A stretch of DNA of 64,000 nucleotides from Ptiloglossa arizonensis (taxonomy: Eukaryota > Arthropoda > Insecta > Hymenoptera > Colletidae): positions 42,823-106,822 of the forward strand of contig NW_027479520.1 of assembly GCF_051014685.1 (NCBI RefSeq), read 5' to 3'. Of the stretch, positions 12,981 through 26,500 are shown piece after piece; position 1 is the first letter of the stretch; each line of letters begins with the position of its first letter. The translations under genes and the position numbers were made by a program. The notes beneath the pieces were generated by a model. It did no database searches and was not told where the DNA came from. It saw nothing but the letters and a program-made list of their open reading frames with translations.

Positions 12981-14061
12981 TACTATTGCCTAGGGCAAAA
13001 ATACACATACCGTTGTAATCGGGCGAGTTTCTACTTTCAGATGCAACAGGAATTTCTCGAGTTCGTCAATCCATTCGCGAGATATGGGAGTTTGAAGTTA
13101 AGGAATGGTTGAGAAACCATCAAAATTTTCGCTGGTCTGATACTCGAAACCAATAACTACAATTGCCTAGGGCAAAAATACACATACCGTTGTAATTGGG
13201 CAAGTTTCTGCTTTCAGATGCAACTGGAATTTCTCTAGTTCGTCAAGCCGTTCGCGAAATATGGGAGTTTGAAGTTAAGGAATGGTTCAGAAACCGTCAA
13301 AATTTTCGCAAGTCTGATACTCGAAACCAATAACTACAATTGCGTAGGGCAAAAATACACATTCCGTTGTAATCGGGCGAGTCTCTGCTTTCAGATGCAA
13401 CAGGAATTTCTCGAGATCGTCAATCCGTTCGCGAGATATGGGAGTTTGAAGTTACGGAATGGTTGAGAAACAATCAAAATTTTAGTAAGTCTGATACTCG
13501 TAACCAATAACTGGAATGGCCTAGGGGAAAAGTACACACCCCATTGTAATCGGGCGAGTTTCTACTTTCAGATGCAACAGGAATTTCTCGAGTTCGTCAA
13601 TCCGTTCGCGAGATATGGGAGTTTGAAGTTAAGGAATGGTTGAGAAACCATGAAAATTTTCGCAAGTCTGATACTCGAAACCAATAACTACAATTGCCTA
13701 GGGCAAAAATACACACACCACTGTAATCGGGCGAGTTTCTACTTTCAGATGCAACAGGAATTTCCCGAGTTCGTCAAACCGTTCGCAAGATATGGGAGTT
13801 TGAAGCTAAGGAATGGTTGAGAAACCATCAAAATTTTCGCAAGTCTGATACTCGAAACCGATAAGTACTAATGCCGAGGGGAAAAATAAACATACCGTTG
13901 TAATCGGGTGAGTTTCCACTTTCAGATGCAACATGAATTTCAAGAGTTCGTCAATCCGTTCTCGAGATATGGGAGATTGAAGATAAGGAATGGTTGAGAA
14001 ACCATCAAAATTTTCGCTGGTCTGCTACTCGAAACCAATAACTGCTGTGGCCTAGGGCAAA

Positions 14062-17000
14062 AATACACATACCATTGTAATCGGGCGAGTTTCTACTTTC
14101 AGATGCAACAGGAATTTCTCGAGATCGTCAATCCGTTCGCGAGATATGGGAGTTTGAAGTTAAGGAATGGTTGAGAAACCATCAAAATTTTCGCTGGTCT
14201 GATACTCGAAACCAATAACTGGAATGGCCTAGGGGAAAAGTACACATACCACTGTAATAGGGCGAGTTTCTGCTCTCAGATGCCACTGGAATTTCTCTAG
14301 TTCGTCAATCCGTTCGCGAGATATGGGAGTTTGAAGTTAAGGAATGGTTGAGAAATCATCAAAATTTTCGCAAGTCTGATACCCGAAATCAATAACTACT
14401 ATTGCCTAGGGCAAAAATACACATACCGTTGTAATCGGGCGAGCATCTACTTTCAGATGCAGAAGGAATTTCTCGAGTTCATCAATCCGTTCGCGAGATA
14501 TGGGGGTTTGAAGTTAAGGAATGGTTGAGAAACCATCAAAATTTTCGCAAGTCTGATACTCGAAGCCAATAACTGCTATGGCCTAGGGCAAAAATACACA
14601 TACCATTGTAATCGGGCGAGATTATGCTTTCAGATGCAGCAGGAATTTCTCGAGTTTGTCAATCCGTTCGCGAGATATGGGAGTTTGAAATTAAGGAAGG
14701 GTTGAGAAACTATCCAAATTTTCGCTGGTCTGATACTCGAAACCAATAACTGGAATGGCCTAGGGGAAAAGTACACATACCACTGTAATAGGGCGAGTTT
14801 CTGCTCTCAGATGCCACTGGAATTTCTCTAGTTCGTCAATCCGTTCGCGAAATATGGGAGTTTGAAGTTACGGAATGGTTGAGAAACCATCAAAATTTTG
14901 GTAAGTCTGATAATCAAAACCAATAACTACTAAGTCCGAGGGCAAAAATACACACGCCATTGTAATCGGGCGAGTTTCTACTTTCAGATGCAAAAAGAAT
15001 TTCTCGAATTCGTCAATCCGTTCGCGAGATATGGGAGTTTGAAGTTAAGGAATGGTTGAGAAGCCATCAAAATTTTCGCAAGTCTGATACTCGAAACCAA
15101 TAACTACTATTGCCTAGGGCAAAAATACACATACCATTGTAATCGGGCGAGTTTCTACTTTCAGATGCAACAGGAATTTCTCGAGATCGTCAATCCGTTC
15201 GCGAGATATGGGAGTTTGAAGTTAAGGAATGGTTGAGAAACCATCAAAATTTTCGCTGTGCTGATACTCGAAACCAATAACTGGAATGGCCTAGGGGAAA
15301 AGTACACATACCACTGTAATAGGGCGAGTTTCTGCTCTCAGATGCCACTGGAATTTCTCTAGTTCGTCAATCCGTTCGCGAGATATGGGAGTTTGAAGTT
15401 AAGGAATGGTTGAGAAATCATCAAAATTTTCGCAAGTCTGATACCCGAAATCAATAACTACTATTGCCTAGGGCAAAAATACACATACCGTTGTAATCGG
15501 GCGAGCATCTACTTTCAGATGCAGAAGGAATTTCTCGAGTTCATCAATCCGTTCGCGAGATATGGGGGTTTGAAGTTAAGGAATGGTTGAGAAACCATCA
15601 AAATTTTCGCAAGTCTGATACTCGAAGCCAATAACTGCTATGGCCTAGGGCAAAAATACACATACCATTGTAATCGGGCGAGATTATGCTTTCAGATGCA
15701 GCAGGAATTTCTCGAGTTTGTCAATCCGTTCGCGAGATATGGGAGTTTGAAATTAAGGAAGGGTTGAGAAACTATCCAAATTTTCGCTGGTCTGATACTC
15801 GAAACCAATAACTGGAATGGCCTAGGGGAAAAGTACACATACCACTGTAATAGGGCGAGTTTCTGCTCTCAGATGCCACTGGAATTTCTCTAGTTCGTCA
15901 ATCCGTTCGCGAAATATGGGAGTTTGAAGTTACGGAATGGTTGAGAAACCATCAAAATTTTGGTAAGTCTGATAATCAAAACCAATAACTACTAAGTCCG
16001 AGGGCAAAAATACACACGCCATTGTAATCGGGCGAGTTTCTACTTTCAGATGCAAAAAGAATTTCTCGAATTCGTCAATCCGTTCGCGAGATATGGGAGT
16101 TTGAAGTTAAGGAATGGTTGAGAAGCCATCAAAATTTTCGCAAGTCTGATACTCGAAACCAATAACTACTATTGCCTAGGGCAAAAATACCCATACCGTT
16201 GTAATCGGGCGGGCTTCTACTTTCAGATGCAACAGGAATTTCTCGAGTTCGTCAATCCGTTCGCGAGATATGGGAGTTTGAAGTTAAGGAATGGTTGAGA
16301 AACCATCAAAATTTTCGCTGGTCTGATACTCGAAACCAATAACTGGAATGGCCAAGGGGAAAAGTACACATACCACTGTAATAGGGCGAGTTTCTGCTCT
16401 CAGATGCCACTGGAATTTCTCTAGTTCGTCAATCCGTTCGCGAGATATGGTAGTTTGAAGTTAAGGAATGGTTGAGAAATGATCAAAATTTTCGCAAGTC
16501 TGATACCCGAAAACAATAACTACTATTGCCTAGGGCAAAAATACACATACCGTTGTAATCGGGCGAGCATCTACTTTCAGATGCAGCAGGAATTTCTCGA
16601 GTTCATCAATCCGTTCGCGAGATATGGGGGTTTGAAGTTAAGGAATGGTTGAGAAACCATCAAAATTTTCGCAAGTCTGATACTCGAAGCCAATAACTGC
16701 TATGGCCTAGGGCAAAAATACACATACCATTGTAATCGGGCGAGATTATGCTTTCAGATGCAGCAGGAATTTCTCGAGTTTGTCAATCCGTTCGCGAGAT
16801 ATGGGAGTTTGAAATTAAGGAAGGGTTGAGAAACTATCCAAATTTTCGCTGGTCTGATACTCGAAACCAATAACTGGAATGGCCTAGGGGAAAAGTACAC
16901 ATACCACTGTAATAGGGCGAGTTTCTGCTCTCAGATGCCACTGGAATTTCTCTAGTTCGTCAATCCGTTCGCGAAATATGGGAGTTTGAAGTTACGGAAT

Positions 17001-17705
17001 GGTTGAGAAACCATCAAAATTTTGGTAAGTCTGATAATCAAAACCAATAACTACTAAGTCCGAGGGCAAAAATACACACGCCATTGTAATCGGGCGAGTT
17101 TCTACTTTCAGATGCAAAAAGAATTTCTCGAATTCGTCAATCCGTTCGCGAGATATGGGAGTTTGAAGTTAAGGAATGGTTGAGAAGCCATCAAAATTTT
17201 CGCAAGTCTGATACTCGAAACCAATAACTACTATTGCCTAGGGCAAAAATACCCATACCGTTGTAATCGGGCGGGCTTCTACTTTCAGATGCAACAGGAA
17301 TTTCTCGAGTTCGTCAATCCGTTCGCGAGATATGGGAGTTTGAAGTTAAGGAATGGTTGAGAAACCATCAAAATTTTCGCTGGTCTGATACTCGAAACCA
17401 ATAACTGGAATGGCCAAGGGGAAAAGTACACATACCACTGTAATAGGGCGAGTTTCTGCTCTCAGATGCCACTGGAATTTCTCTAGTTCGTCAATCCGTT
17501 CGCGAGATATGGTAGTTTGAAGTTAAGGAATGGTTGAGAAATGATCAAAATTTTCGCAAGTCTGATACCCGAAAACAATAACTACTATTGCCTAGGGCAA
17601 AAATACACATACCGTTGTAATCGGGCGAGCATCTACTTTCAGATGCAGCAGGAATTTCTCGAGTTCATCAATCCGTTCGCGAGATATGGGGGTTTGAAGT
17701 TAAGG
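14062..17705 (+). repeat. 1,062-bp (6-monomer) higher-order repeat, about 3.4 copies
   Basis: The rare string gttgagaaactatccaaatt occurs at 14,701, 15,763 and 16,825, exactly 1,062 bp apart (6 x 177). Other markers of the same unit are gatactcgaagccaataac, gataatcaaaaccaataac and the gccactggaatttctctag monomer, always in the same order. The fourth copy is cut off near 17,705, where the block resembling 2.9-4.0 kb begins. This is the clearest higher-order unit in the array. Confidence 0.93.
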
Positions 17706-18760
17706 AGTGGTTGAGAAACTATCAACATTTTCGCTGGTCTGATACTCGAAACCAATAACTGGAATGGCCTAGGGGAATAGTACACATACCATTGTAATCG
17801 GACGAGTTTCTGCTTTCAGATGCAACTGGAATTTCTATAGTTCGTCAATCCGTTCGCGAGGTATGGGAGTTTGAAGTTAAGGAATGGTTGAGAAACCATC
17901 AAAATTTTCGCAAGTCTGATACTCGAAACCAATAACTGCTATGGCCTAGGGCAAAAATACAAATACCGTTGTAATCGGGCGAGATTATGCTTTCAGATGC
18001 AACTGGAATTTCTCGAGTTGGTAATCCGTTCGCGAGATATGGGAGTTTGAAGTTAAGGAATGGTTGAGAAATCATCAAAATTTGCGCAAGTCTGATACCC
18101 GAAACCAATAACTACTATTGCCTAGGGCAAAAATAGACATACCGTTGTAATCGGGCGAGCTTCTACTTTCAGATGCAGCAGGAATTTCTCGAGTTCATGA
18201 ATCCGTTCGCGAGATATGGAGGTTTGAAGTTAAGGAATGGTTGCGAAACCATCAAAATGTTCGCAAGTCCGATACTCGAAACCAATAGCTACTAAGGGCA
18301 AAAATACACATACCGTTGTAATCGGGCGATTTTCTACTTTCAGATGCAACAGGAATTTCTCGAGTTCGTCAATCCGTTTGCGAGATATGGGAGTTTGAAG
18401 TTAATGAATGGTTGAGAAATCATCAAAATTTGCGCAAGTCTGATACCCGAAACCAATAACTACTATTGCCTAGGGCAAAAATAGACATACCGTTGTAATC
18501 GGGCGAGCTTCTACTTTCAGATGCAGCAGGAATTTCTCGAGTTCGTCAATCCGTTCGTGAGATATGGGAGTTTGAAGTTAAGGAATGGTTGAGAAACTAT
18601 CAAAATTTTAGTAAGTTTGATACTCGAAACCAATAACTGCTATGGCCTAGTGCAAAAATACACATACCATTGCAATCGGGCGAGTTTCTGCTTTCAGATG
18701 CAACTGGAATTTCTCGAGTCGTCAATCCGTTCACGAGATATGGGAGTTTGAAGTTAAGGA
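17706..18760 (+). repeat. Displaced copy of the 2.9-4.0 kb satellite block
   Basis: Sequence from about 17,706 matches that from about 2,885 at an offset of 14,821 bp (3,078-3,287 corresponds to 17,899-18,108). After a small deletion the offset becomes 14,815 (3,785 to 18,600). In the deletion, actactcttgtctatggca in the left copy corresponds to gctactaagggca in the right. The copy interrupts the 6-monomer higher-order run. Confidence 0.8.
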
Positions 18761-19482
18761 ATGGTTGAGATATCATCAAAATTTTCGCAAGTCTGATACC
18801 CGAAACCAATAACTACTATTGCCTAGGGCAAAAATACAAATACCGTTGTAATCGGGCGATCTTCTACCTTCAGATGCAACAGGAATTTCTCGAGTTCGTC
18901 AATCCGTTCGCGAGATATGGGGGTTTGAAGTTAAGGAATTGTTGAGAAACCATCAAAATTTTCGCAAGTCTGATACTCGAAACCAATAACTACTATTGTC
19001 TATGGCAAAAATACACATACCGTTGTAATTGGCCGAGTTTCTGCTTTCAGATGCAGCTGGAATTTCTGGAGTTCGTGAAACCGTTCGCGAGGTATGGGAG
19101 TTTGAAGTTAAGGAATGGTTGAGAAACCATCAAAATTTTGGCTGGTCTGATACTCGAAACCAATAATTGGAATGGCCTAGGGGAAAAGTACACATACCAC
19201 TGTAATAGCGCGAGGTTCTGCTCTCAGATGCCACTGGAATTTCTCTAGTTCGTCAATCCGTTCGCGAGATATGGGAGTTTGAAGTTAAGGAATGGTTGAG
19301 AAATCATCAAAATTTTCGCAAGTCAGATACCCGAAACCAATAACTACTATTGCCTAGGGGAAAAATACACATACCATTGTAATCGCGCGAGTTTCTGCTT
19401 TCAGATGCAACTGGAATTTCTCGAGTTCGTCAATCCGTTCGCGAGATATGGGAGTTTAAAGTTAAGGAATGCTTGAGAAACC

Positions 19483-20556
19483 ATCAAAATTTTCGCTGGT
19501 CTGATACTCGAAACCAATAACTGGAATGGCCTAGGGGAAAAGTACACATACCACTGTAATAGGGCGAGTTTCTGCTCTCAGATGCCACTGGAATTTCTCT
19601 AGTTCGTCAATCCGTTCGCGAGATATGGGAGTTTGAAGTTAAGGAATGGTTGAGAAATCATCAAAATTTTCGCAAGTCTGATACCCGAAATCAATAACTA
19701 CTATTGCCTAGGGCAAAAATACACATACCGTTGTAATCGGGCGAGCATCTACTTTCAGATGCAGAAGGAATTTCTCGAGTTCATCAATCCGTTCGCGAGA
19801 TATGGGGGTTTGAAGTTAAGGAATGGTTGAGAAACCATCAAAATTTTCGCAAGTCTGATACTCGAAGCCAATAACTGCTATGGCCTAGGGCAAAAATACA
19901 CATACCATTGTAATCGGGCGAGATTATGCTTTCAGATGCAGCAGGAATTTCTCGAGTTTGTCAATCCGTTCGCGAGATATGGGAGTTTGAAATTAAGGAA
20001 GGGTTGAGAAACTATCCAAATTTTCGCTGGTCTGATACTCGAAACCAATAACTGGAATGGCCTAGGGGAAAAGTACACATACCACTGTAATAGGGCGAGT
20101 TTCTGCTCTCAGATGCCACTGGAATTTCTCTAGTTCGTCAATCCGTTCGCGAAATATGGGAGTTTGAAGTTACGGAATGGTTGAGAAACCATCAAAATTT
20201 TGGTAAGTCTGATAATCAAAACCAATAACTACTAAGTCCGAGGGCAAAAATACACACGCCATTGTAATCGGGCGAGTTTCTACTTTCAGATGCAAAAAGA
20301 ATTTCTCGAATTCGTCAATCCGTTCGCGAGATATGGGATTTTGAAGTTAAGGAATGGTTGAGAAGCCATCAAAATTTTCGCAAGTCTGATACTCGAAACC
20401 AATAACTACTATTGCCTAGGGCAAAAATACCCATACCGTTGTAATCGGGCGGGCTTCTACTTTCAGATGCAACAGGAATTTCTCGAGTTCGTCAATCCGT
20501 TCGCGAGATATGGGAGTTTGAAGTTAAGGAATGGTTGAGAAACCATCAAAATTTTC
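19483..20556 (+). repeat. Detached single copy of the 1,062-bp higher-order unit
   Basis: The marker gttgagaaactatccaaatt appears again at 20,003, which is 3,178 bp after its previous occurrence at 16,825. The flanking variants (gatactcgaagccaataac, gataatcaaaaccaataac) follow in the same order as in 14,062-17,705. This is one full unit separated from the main run by the displaced block at about 17.7-19.5 kb. Confidence 0.85.
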
Positions 20557-23500
20557 GCTGGTCTGATACTCGAAACCCATAACTGGAATGGCCTAGGGGA
20601 AAAGCACACACCCCATTGTAATCGGGCGAGTTTCTACTTTCAGATGCAACAGGAATTTCCCGAGTTCGTCAATCCGTTCGCGAGATATGGGAGTTTGAAG
20701 TTAAGGAATGGCTGTGAAACCATCAAAATTTTCGCTGGTCTGCTACTCGAAACCAATAACTGCTATGGCCTAGGGCAAAAATACTCATACCATTGTAATC
20801 GAGCGAGTTTCTGCTTTCAGATGCAACAGGAATTTCTCGAGTTCATCAATTCGTTCGCGAGATATGGGGGTTTGAAGTTAAGGAATGGTTGAGAAACCAT
20901 CAAAATTTTCGCAAGTCTGATACTCGAAACCAATAACTACAATTGTCTATGGCAAAAATACACATAATGTTGTAATTGGGCGAGTTTCTGCTTTCAGATG
21001 CACCTGGAATTTCTGGAGTTCGTGAAACCGTTCGCGAGATTTGGGAGCTTGAAGTTAAGGAATGGTTGAGAAATCATCAAAATTTTCGCAAGTCAGATAC
21101 CCGAAACCAATAACTACTATTGCCTAGGGCAAAAATACACATACCGTTGTAATCGGGCGAGCATCTACTTTCAGATGCAGCAGGAATTTCTCGAGTTCAT
21201 CAATCCGTTCGCGAGATATGGGGGTTTGAAGTTAAGTAATGGTTGAGAAACCATCAAAATTTTGGTAAGTCTGATACTCAAAACCAATAACTACTAAGTC
21301 CTAGGGCAAAAATACACACACCATTGTAATCGGGCGAGTTTCTACTTTCAGACGCAAAAAGAATTTCTCGAATTCGTCAATCCGTTCGCGAGATATGGGA
21401 GTTTGAAGTTAAGGAATGGTTGAGAAGCCATTAAAATTTTCGCAAGTCTGATACTCGGAACCAATAACTACTATTGCCTAGGGCAAAAATACACATACCG
21501 TTGTAATCGGGCGGGCTTCTACTTTCAGATGCAGCAGGAATTTCTCGAGTTCGTCAATCCGTTCGCGAGATTTGGGGGTTTGAAGTTAAGGAGTGGTTGA
21601 GAAACTATCAAAATTTTCGCTGGTCTGATACTCGAAACCAATAACTGGAATGGCCTAGGGGAAAAGTACACATACCACTGTAATCGGGCGAGTTTCTGCT
21701 TTCAGATGCAACTGGAATTTCTCTAGTTCGTCAATCCGTTCGCGAAATATGGGAGTTTGAAGTTAAGGAACGGTTGAGAAGCCATCAAAATTTTCGCAAG
21801 TCTGACACTCGAAACCAATAACTACAATGGTTTAGGGGAAAAATACACATACCGGTGTAATCGGGCGAGTTTCTACTTTCAGATGCAAGAGGAATTTCTC
21901 GAGTTCGTCAATCCGTTCGCGAGATATGGGAGTTTGAAGTTAAGGAATGGTTGAGAAACCATCAAAATTTTCGCTGGTCTGATACTCGAAACCAATAACT
22001 GGAATGGCCTAGGGGAAAAGAACACACCCCATTGTAATCGGGCGAGTTTCTACTTTCAGATGCAACTGGAATTTCTCGAGTTGGTAATCCGTTCGCGAGA
22101 TATGGGAGTTTGGAGTTAAGGAATGGTTGAGAAATCATCAAAATTTTTGCAAGTCTGATACTCGAAACCAATAACTACTATTGCCTAGGGCAAAAATACA
22201 CATACCGTTGTAATCGGGCGATCTTCTACCATCAGATGCAACAGGAATTTCTCGAGTTCGTCAATCCGTTCGCGAGATATGGGAGTTTGAAGTTAAGGAA
22301 TGGTTGAGGAACCATCAAAATCTTCGCAAGTCTCATACTCGAAACCCATAACTGGAATGGCCTAGGGGAAAAGTACACACCCCATTGTAATCGGGCGAGT
22401 TTCTACTTTCAGATGCAACAGGAATTTCCCGAGTTCGTCAATCCGTTCGCGAGATATGGGAGTTTGAAGTTAATAAATGGCTGTGAAACCATCAAAATTT
22501 TCGCTGGTCTGCAACTCGAAACCAATAACTGCTATGGCCTAGGGCAAAAATACTCATACCATTGTAATCGGGCGAGTTTCTGCTTTCAGATGCAACAGGA
22601 ATTTCTCGAGTTCGTCAAGCCGTTCGCGAAATATGGGAGTTTGAAGTTACGGAATGGTTGAGAAACCATCAAAATTTTCGCTGGTCTGATACTCGAAACC
22701 AATAACTGGAATGGCCTAGGGGAAAAGTGCACACCCCATTGTAATCGGGCGAGTTTCTACTTTCAGATGCAACAGGAATTTCCCGAGTTCGTCAATCCGT
22801 TCGCGAGATATGGGAGTTTGAAGTTAAGGAATGGTTGAGAAACCATCAAAATTTTCGCAAGTCTGATACTCGAAACCGATAAGTACTGATGCCGAGAGGA
22901 AAAATAAACATACCGTTGTAATCGGGTGAGTTTCCACTTACAGATGCAACATGAATTTCAAGAGTTCGTCAATCCGTTCGCGAGATATGGGAGTTTGAAG
23001 TTAAGGAATGGTTGAGAAACCATCAAAATTTTCGCTGGTCTGATACTTGAAACCAATAACTGGAATGGCCTAGGGGAAAAGAACACATACCACTGTAATC
23101 GGGCGAGTTTCTGCTTTCAGATGCAACTGGAATTTCTCGAGTTGGTAATCCGTTCGCGAGATATGGGAGTATGAATTTAAGGAATGGTTGAGAAATCATC
23201 AAGATTTTCGCAAGTCTGATACTGGAAACCAACAACTACTATTGCCTAGGGCAAAAATACACATACCGTTGTAATCGGGCGAGTTTCTACTTTCAGATGC
23301 AACAGGAATTTCTCGAGTTCGTCAATCCATTCGCGAGATATGGGAGTTTGAAGTTGAGGAATGGTTGAGAAACCATCAAAATTTTCGCTGGTCTGATACT
23401 CGAAACCAATAACTGGAATGGCCTAGGGGAAAAGTACACATACCACTGTAATAGGGCGAGTTTCTGCTCTCAGATGCCACAGGAATTTCTCTAGTTCGTC

Positions 23501-26500
23501 AATCCGTTCGCGAGATATGGGAGTTTGAAGATAAGGAATGGTTGAGAAATGATCAAAATTTTCGCAAGTCTGATACTCGAAACCAATAACTACTAAGGGC
23601 AAAAATACACATACCGTTGTAATCGGGCGAGTTTCTACTTTCAGATGCAACAGGAATTTCTCGAGTTCGTCAATCCGTTTGCGAGATATGGGAGTTTGAA
23701 GTTAATGAATGGTTGAGAAATCATCAAAATTTGCGCAAGTCTGATAACCGAAACCAATAACTACTATTGCCTAGGGCAAAAATACAAATACCGTTGTAAT
23801 CGGGCGATCTTCTACCTTCAGATGCAACAGGAATTTCTCGAGTTCGTCAATCCGTTCGCTAGATATGGGAGTTTGAAGTTAAGGAATGGTTGAGAAACCA
23901 TTAAAATTTTCGCTGGTCTGATACTTGAAACCAATAACTGGAATGGCCTAGGGGAAAAGTACACATACCACTGTAATCGGGCGAGTTTCTGCTTTCAGAT
24001 GCAACTGGAATTTCTCTAGTTCGTCAATCCGTTCGCGAGATATGGGAGTTTGAAGTTAAGGAATGGTTGAGAAACCATCAAAATTTTCGCAATTCTGATA
24101 CTCGAAACCAATAACTACTATTGCCTAGGGCAAAAATACACATACCGTTGTAATCGGGCGATCTTCTACCATCAGATGCAACAGGAATTTCTCGAGTTCG
24201 TCAATCCGTTCGCGAGATATGGGAGTTTGAAGTTAAGGAATGGTTGAGGAACCATCAAAATTTTCGCAAGTCTCATACTCGAAACCCATAACTGGAATGG
24301 CCTAGGGGAAAAGCACACACCCCATTGTAATCGGGCGAGTTTCTACTTTCAGATGCAACAGGAATTTCCCGAGTTCGTCAATCCGTTCGCGAGATATGGG
24401 AGTTTGAAGTTAAGGAATGGCTGTGAAACCATCAAAATTTTCGCTTGTCTGCTACTCGAAACCAATAACTGCTATGGCCTAGGGCAAAAATACTCATACC
24501 ATTGTAATCGAGCGAGTTTCTGCTTTCAGATGCAACAGGAATTTCTCGAGTTCATCAATCCGTTCGCGAGGTATGGGGGTTTGAAGTTAAGGAATGGTTG
24601 AGAAGCCATCAAAATTTTCGCAAGTCTGATACTCGAAACCAATAACTACTATTGCCTAGGGCAAAAATACACATACCGTTGTAATCGGGCGGGCTTCTAC
24701 TTTCAGATGCAACAGGAATTTCTCGAGTTCGTCAATCCGTTCGCGAGATATGGGAGTTTGAAGTTAAGGAATGGTTGAGAAACCATCAAAATTTTCGCTT
24801 GTCTGATACTCGAAACCAATAACTGGAATGGCCTAGAGGAAAAGTACACATACCACTGTAATAGGGCGAGTTTCTGCTCTCAGATGCCACTTGGAATTTC
24901 TCTAGTTCGTCAATCCGTTCGCGAGATATGGTAGTTTGAAGTTAAGGAATGGTTGAGAAATGATCAAAATATTCGCAAGTCTGATACCGAAAACAATAAC
25001 TACTATTGCCTAGGGCAAAAATACACATACCATTGTAATCGGGCGAGCATCTACTTTCAGATGCAGCAGGAATTTCTCGAGTTCATGAATCCGTTCGCGA
25101 GATATGGGGGTTTGAAGTTAAGGAATGGTTGAGAAACCATCAAAATTTTCGCAAGTCTGATACTCGAAACCAATAACTGCTATGGCCTAGGGCAAAAATA
25201 CACATACCATTGTAATCGGGCGAGATTATGCTTTCTGATGCAGCAGGAATTTCTCGAGTTTGTCAATCCGTTCACGAGATATGGGAGTTTGAAATTAAGG
25301 AATGGTTGAGAAACTATCACAATTTTCGCTGGTCTGATACTCGAAACCAATAACTGGAATGGCCTAGGGGAAAAGTACACATACCACTGTAATAGGGCGA
25401 GTTTCTTCTCTCAGATGCCACTGGAATTTCTCTAGTTCGTCAATCCGTTCGCGAAATATGGGAGTTTGAAGTTACGGAATGGTTGAGAAACCATCAAAAT
25501 TTTGGTAAGTCTGATACTCAAAACCAATAACTACTAAGTCCTAGGGCAAAAATACACATACCGTTGTAATCGGGCGGGCTTCTACTTTCAGATGCAGCAG
25601 GAATTTCTCGAGTTCGTCAATCCGTTCGCGAGATTTGGGGGTTTGAAGTTAAGGAGTGGTTGAGAAACTATCAACATTTTCGCTGGTCTGATACTCGAAA
25701 CCAATAACTGGAATGGCCTACGGGAAAAGTACACAAACCACTGTAATCGGGCGAGTTTCTGCTTTCAGATGCAACTGGAATTTCTCTAGTTCGTCAATCC
25801 GTTCGCGAGATATGGGAGTTTGAAGTTAAGGAATGGTTGAGAAATCATCAAAATTTTCGCAAGTCTGATACCCGAAACCAATAACTACTATTGCCTAGGG
25901 CAAAAATACACATACCATTGTAATCGGGCGAGTTTCTACTTTCAGATGCAACTGGAATTTCTCGAGTTGGTAATCCGTTCGCGAGATATGGGAGTTTGGA
26001 GTTAAGGAATGGTTGAGAAATCATCAAAATTTTTGCAAGTCTGATACTCGAAACCAATAACTACTATTGCCTGGGGCAAAAATACACATACCGTTGTAAT
26101 CGGGCGATCTTCTACCATCAGCTGCAACTGGAATTTCTCTAGTTCGTCAATCCGTTCGCGAGATATGGGAGTTTGAAGTTAAGGAATGGTTGAGGAACCA
26201 TCAAAATTTTCGCAAGTCTCATACTCGAAACCCATAACTGGAATGGCCTAGGGGAAAAGTACACACACCATTGTAATCGGGCGAGTTTCTACTTTCAGAT
26301 GCAACAGGAATTTCCCGAGTTCGTCAATCCGTTCGCGAGATATGGGAGTTTGATGTTAAGGAATGGTTGAGAAACCATCAAAATTTTCGCAAGTCTGATA
26401 CTCGAAACCGATAAGTACTAATGCCGAGGGGAAAAATAAACATACCGTTGTAATCGGGTGAGTTTCCACTTTCAGATGCAACATGAATTTCAAGAGTTCG

